From Actinomycetota bacterium (GTDB lineage: Bacteria; Actinomycetota; Geothermincolia; Geothermincolales; RBG-13-55-18), in NCBI GenBank assembly GCA_014360685.1, contig JACIXB010000009.1, positions 44,661 to 108,660 of the forward strand: a stretch of DNA of 64,000 bases, given 5' to 3'. Below are positions 63,877-64,000 of this stretch, piece after piece. The stretch's first letter is position 1. The number at the start of each line of letters is the position of its first letter. The position numbers were made by a program, and so were the translations under genes. The notes below the pieces were generated by a model that was given only the letters and a program-made list of their open reading frames with translations, made no database searches and was not told the origin of the DNA.

Positions 63877-64000
63877 TCAAGGTGGGAGACCGGAGACCAC
63901 GTGTCCCCCGGTCCACTTCCCCCCGTAGTCGAAGTACATGGGGCGCTCGGCGGCCAGGGGGAGGTCGCTCCGGAGGAGGATGGAGACCTCCTTTCCCGGC
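63877..64000 (-). CDS. FAEG-repeat surface protein, C-terminal end (5' partial)
   Basis: Forty codons before a TGA at 63879-63877 read in frame to the window edge: 'VSILLRSDLPLAAERPMYFDY' closes a repeat of the same kind as in the deacetylase at 42664-44649 (its second repeat has 'VVRSDAPLAAERSRYF'). It is followed by 'GGKWTGGHVVSG' and the stop. The gene starts outside the window, so its catalytic part, if any, is unknown. Codon use (GC-rich third positions) supports coding. Confidence 0.75.
   Translation of the reverse strand, partial: PGKEVSILLRSDLPLAAERPMYFDYGGKWTGGHVVSGLPP

Overview
The window looks like chromosomal DNA of a high-GC bacterium, most likely a deep-branching thermophilic-type Actinomycetota (Geothermincolia-like). 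That placement is inference. It rests on GC-rich third positions, AGGAGG-type ribosome binding sites, apparently leaderless genes (-10 box about 7 nt before ATG), many CoA-ligase, acyl-CoA dehydrogenase and TetR genes, and a secreted-protein repeat of the form 'FAEG...GFEEWL...NP...VVAERS.YF', which I associate from memory with that group.

Layout. (1) 1-10168, plus strand: a defence-type block. It holds the 3' part of an Eco57I-type DNA methylase, a gamma-glutamylcyclotransferase-like protein, an Mrr_N winged-helix protein, a DUF262/GmrSD protein that has lost its N-terminal catalytic half, and, behind its own promoter, an 1819-residue protein with two tandem ATPase plus winged-helix modules, the second lacking its P-loop lysine. 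(2) 10460-23530: acyl-CoA metabolism. A five-gene minus-strand operon (acyl-CoA dehydrogenase, FAD oxidoreductase, CoA ligase, nitronate monooxygenase-like protein, CoA ligase) has a consensus promoter. It diverges from a regulator made of two complete TetR proteins fused head to tail, followed by thiolase, DUF35, HpaB/AbfD-like and MaoC genes on the plus strand. (3) 23900-25200: an AT-rich pair of zinc-ribbon genes. (4) 25456-28861: an IS3-family element interrupted by a complete IS21-family element. The IS3 copy truncates an AlbA_2 (Schlafen-like) gene. (5) 28862-41968, minus strand: a second defence block of SNF2 helicase-DUF3883, NYN nuclease, DUF1156 DNA methylase, HEPN-DUF499 ATPase, intact DUF262 and the broken AlbA_2 gene. 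Its core resembles the helicase-methylase-ATPase (Hma-type) layout. It ends next to tRNA-Val(TAC). (6) 42664-51317: envelope and housekeeping genes: polysaccharide deacetylase with four FAEG repeats, HDAC-family deacetylase, GYD protein, GT2 glycosyltransferase, rmlB, an rmlC-like gene, rmlA and an RNase D-like gene. (7) 51669-63549: hybrid sensor kinase, three single TetR genes, a VOC protein, two more acyl-CoA dehydrogenases, a MerR regulator and glycerol kinase. The right edge holds the 3' end of another FAEG-repeat protein.

How it fits together. The fatty-acyl genes in regions 2 and 7 seem linked by a shared inverted repeat, TTAAA-N6-TTTAA. It sits at the predicted transcription start of both the thiolase operon and the AidB-like dehydrogenase, with an N7 variant beside the tandem TetR gene. 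The two defence blocks contain several potential nucleic-acid-attacking modules (HNH, HEPN, NYN, DUF3883) around ATPases and methylases. They are probably parts of one defence island, later split and rearranged by insertion sequences. All functional assignments come from motif recognition by eye. No database search was run.
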